Below, one piece after another: positions 62,951 through 64,000 of a stretch of DNA of 64,000 nucleotides; the stretch's first letter is position 1, and each line of letters begins with the position of its first letter. A program made the position numbers and the translations under genes. The notes under the pieces were generated by a model that was given only the letters and a program-made list of their open reading frames with translations, made no database searches and was not told the DNA's origin. Origin of the DNA: Haliclystus octoradiatus (Eukaryota; Cnidaria; Staurozoa; Stauromedusae; Haliclystidae); NCBI GenBank assembly GCA_916610825.1, contig OU744453.1, forward strand, positions 9,691,826 through 9,755,825. Direction: 5' to 3'.

Positions 62951-63697
62951 CTACCGAAATCTAGCGCTGGTACTATTGATATTGTGATTGGTGGAGGTGC
63001 CGACCAGATATTGAAGACTCCAGTTGTGCAACGCATTGTTCCAGCATCTGAGACTACACGGACTAAATCTGTTGCTATTGGCGACCAAGTCATAAGTATC
63101 AATGGTCATCATGTTGAAAAAATGAAACTGGCAAAAATTCAGCAAATTATAAAGCAAAGTAAAAGTCCTGTAAAGTTTTTACTTCACCGACAATTTGCTG
63201 ATCAGAATGATGGCGGAAATTTCACATCAGACACTCAAGTAGTTCGTAAACAATTTGAGGAAATGTCTATATCTTTACCTAACGATAACCAATCTGTTGT
63301 CAGCGAAGAACAACCTCAGTCCCCGACTCAACCTCTTTCCAGAAGCGCAACAGTTGGACATCGACGTCCTGCAAAACCATTCACGCGTAACGAACCAGGA
63401 CGATACTCATTACGGACATACAGTCACACATTCTCTACGTTTGGTTCCCCTTCCTCACCTAATACTACACCAACTGTTAAATCCTCGTTTTTTCCTAATA
63501 ACAACAGTTCTGCAACCGAATCCAGTACGAAAACACCTTCGTGTTCAACATCTTCTAATGATACAGAGACTGTAGCAATCTTTCGCGGACGTTCCTATTC
63601 TGAACCGCTTAATCGTCATTCCAGCGTTGCGTTTGTCGATGACGTCTTGCAGCTCAGTCCCGGTACATTGTCAAGAAGAGAAAAGAAAGGCACACAG
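62951..63697 (+). CDS. PDZ-domain protein, exon 2 (gene continues past the window)
   Basis: 249 codons, phase 0 at both ends. It starts LPKSSAGTIDIVIGGGADQI and carries a PDZ domain of about 75 residues: VVQRIVPAS, then SVAIGDQVISINGHHVEKM and the helix KIQQIIKQSKSPVKFLLHR. This fold binds C-terminal peptides and usually scaffolds membrane or junction proteins. The carboxylate-binding loop is not the classic GLGF, so specificity is open. A Ser/Thr/Pro-rich tail with basic SRSATVGHRRPAK-type sites follows. The donor ACACAG|GTACAA at 63698 means more exons lie to the right. Confidence 0.8.
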
Positions 63698-64000
63698 GTA
63701 CAACCTATGATAATTTGATATCTCAAATCTTTCAATTAAATGGAAAACCTTTAGTTTCCATGCTGGTACTGTAGTAAGAATTATCAAATATTGATTACAC
63801 TCTATTCCATAAGAGAACAGATAATAGATTGAGGCTAAACTTGCTACAAATTCAGGAACAAATTAATATGTTATCCTCATTCCATAACGGACCTCAGCTG
63901 CACTCGTGTTACTCATCGAAGCCTTTGCGTGGAGTATAGTAAATATATGAAAGATTTAAAAGGGGATTTGGAATTAAATACAGGTTAAGAAAATTGTGAT
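63698..64000 (+). other. start of the next PDZ-gene intron
   Basis: Sequence after the donor is AT-rich with no coding signal to the window end. Confidence 0.6.

Overview
This is animal (metazoan) nuclear DNA, most likely from a marine invertebrate. It is AT-rich, its genes have many short exons with GT-AG introns, the telomere-like motif is TTAGGG, and it is packed with animal transposon families (CR1-type LINEs, hAT, piggyBac, Tigger/pogo, a MADF gene, a tRNA-derived SINE, a Penelope relic). Relics of a SAP/SWIM/YqaJ/PHD/Ulp1 protein family are also present; from memory this family is common in cnidarian-like genomes. I cannot name the species from the sequence alone.

Layout. 1-12 kb: a partial tandem duplication, a frameshifted MADF-domain gene, a two-level tandem array (8 core units, 4 spacer units, 4.2-7.5 kb), a decayed SWIM/YqaJ gene whose YqaJ part is duplicated, and a piggyBac relic. 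12-25 kb: mostly non-coding, with hairpins, a SINE, a hAT MITE with target-site duplication, a SAP-SWIM relic, a Penelope fragment, and a long-inverted-repeat element carrying a nested 5'-truncated LINE with a 13-bp target-site duplication. 25-38 kb: a second SINE copy, a broken hAT transposase, a hAT MITE with a perfect 8-bp duplication, a YqaJ-PHD-Ulp1 relic, a Tigger relic, and a longer CR1-type LINE with a 164-bp ATT tail. 38-46 kb: two exons of a probable small host gene on the minus strand, a second long-inverted-repeat element encoding a duplicated hydrophobic protein, and a Mutator-like element with a hAT MITE nested in it. 46-48 kb: telomere-like repeats, CACGTG boxes and a tRNA-like promoter between inverted repeats.

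The main object is the minus-strand gene at 48.6-59.6 kb. By matching splice sites and phases I could chain 33 exons into one open frame of about 2,395 codons. It carries a zinc knuckle, Ser/Gln-rich linkers, a Helitron-type HUH Rep domain (PHIH motif and a paired-tyrosine motif), a Pif1/Helitron-type helicase with Walker A through motif VI, and a C-terminal GIY-YIG-like domain. This is a Helitron-superfamily RepHel protein that is unusually intron-rich and still open throughout. The RepHel-GIY-YIG fusion is not an architecture I know as standard. Just upstream of it lies a 690-bp segment, about 99% identical to the promoter and first-exon region of the host gene at 45.5 kb. That fits gene-fragment capture or a local duplication.

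60.7-64 kb: the first two exons of a plus-strand PDZ-domain gene that continues past the window.
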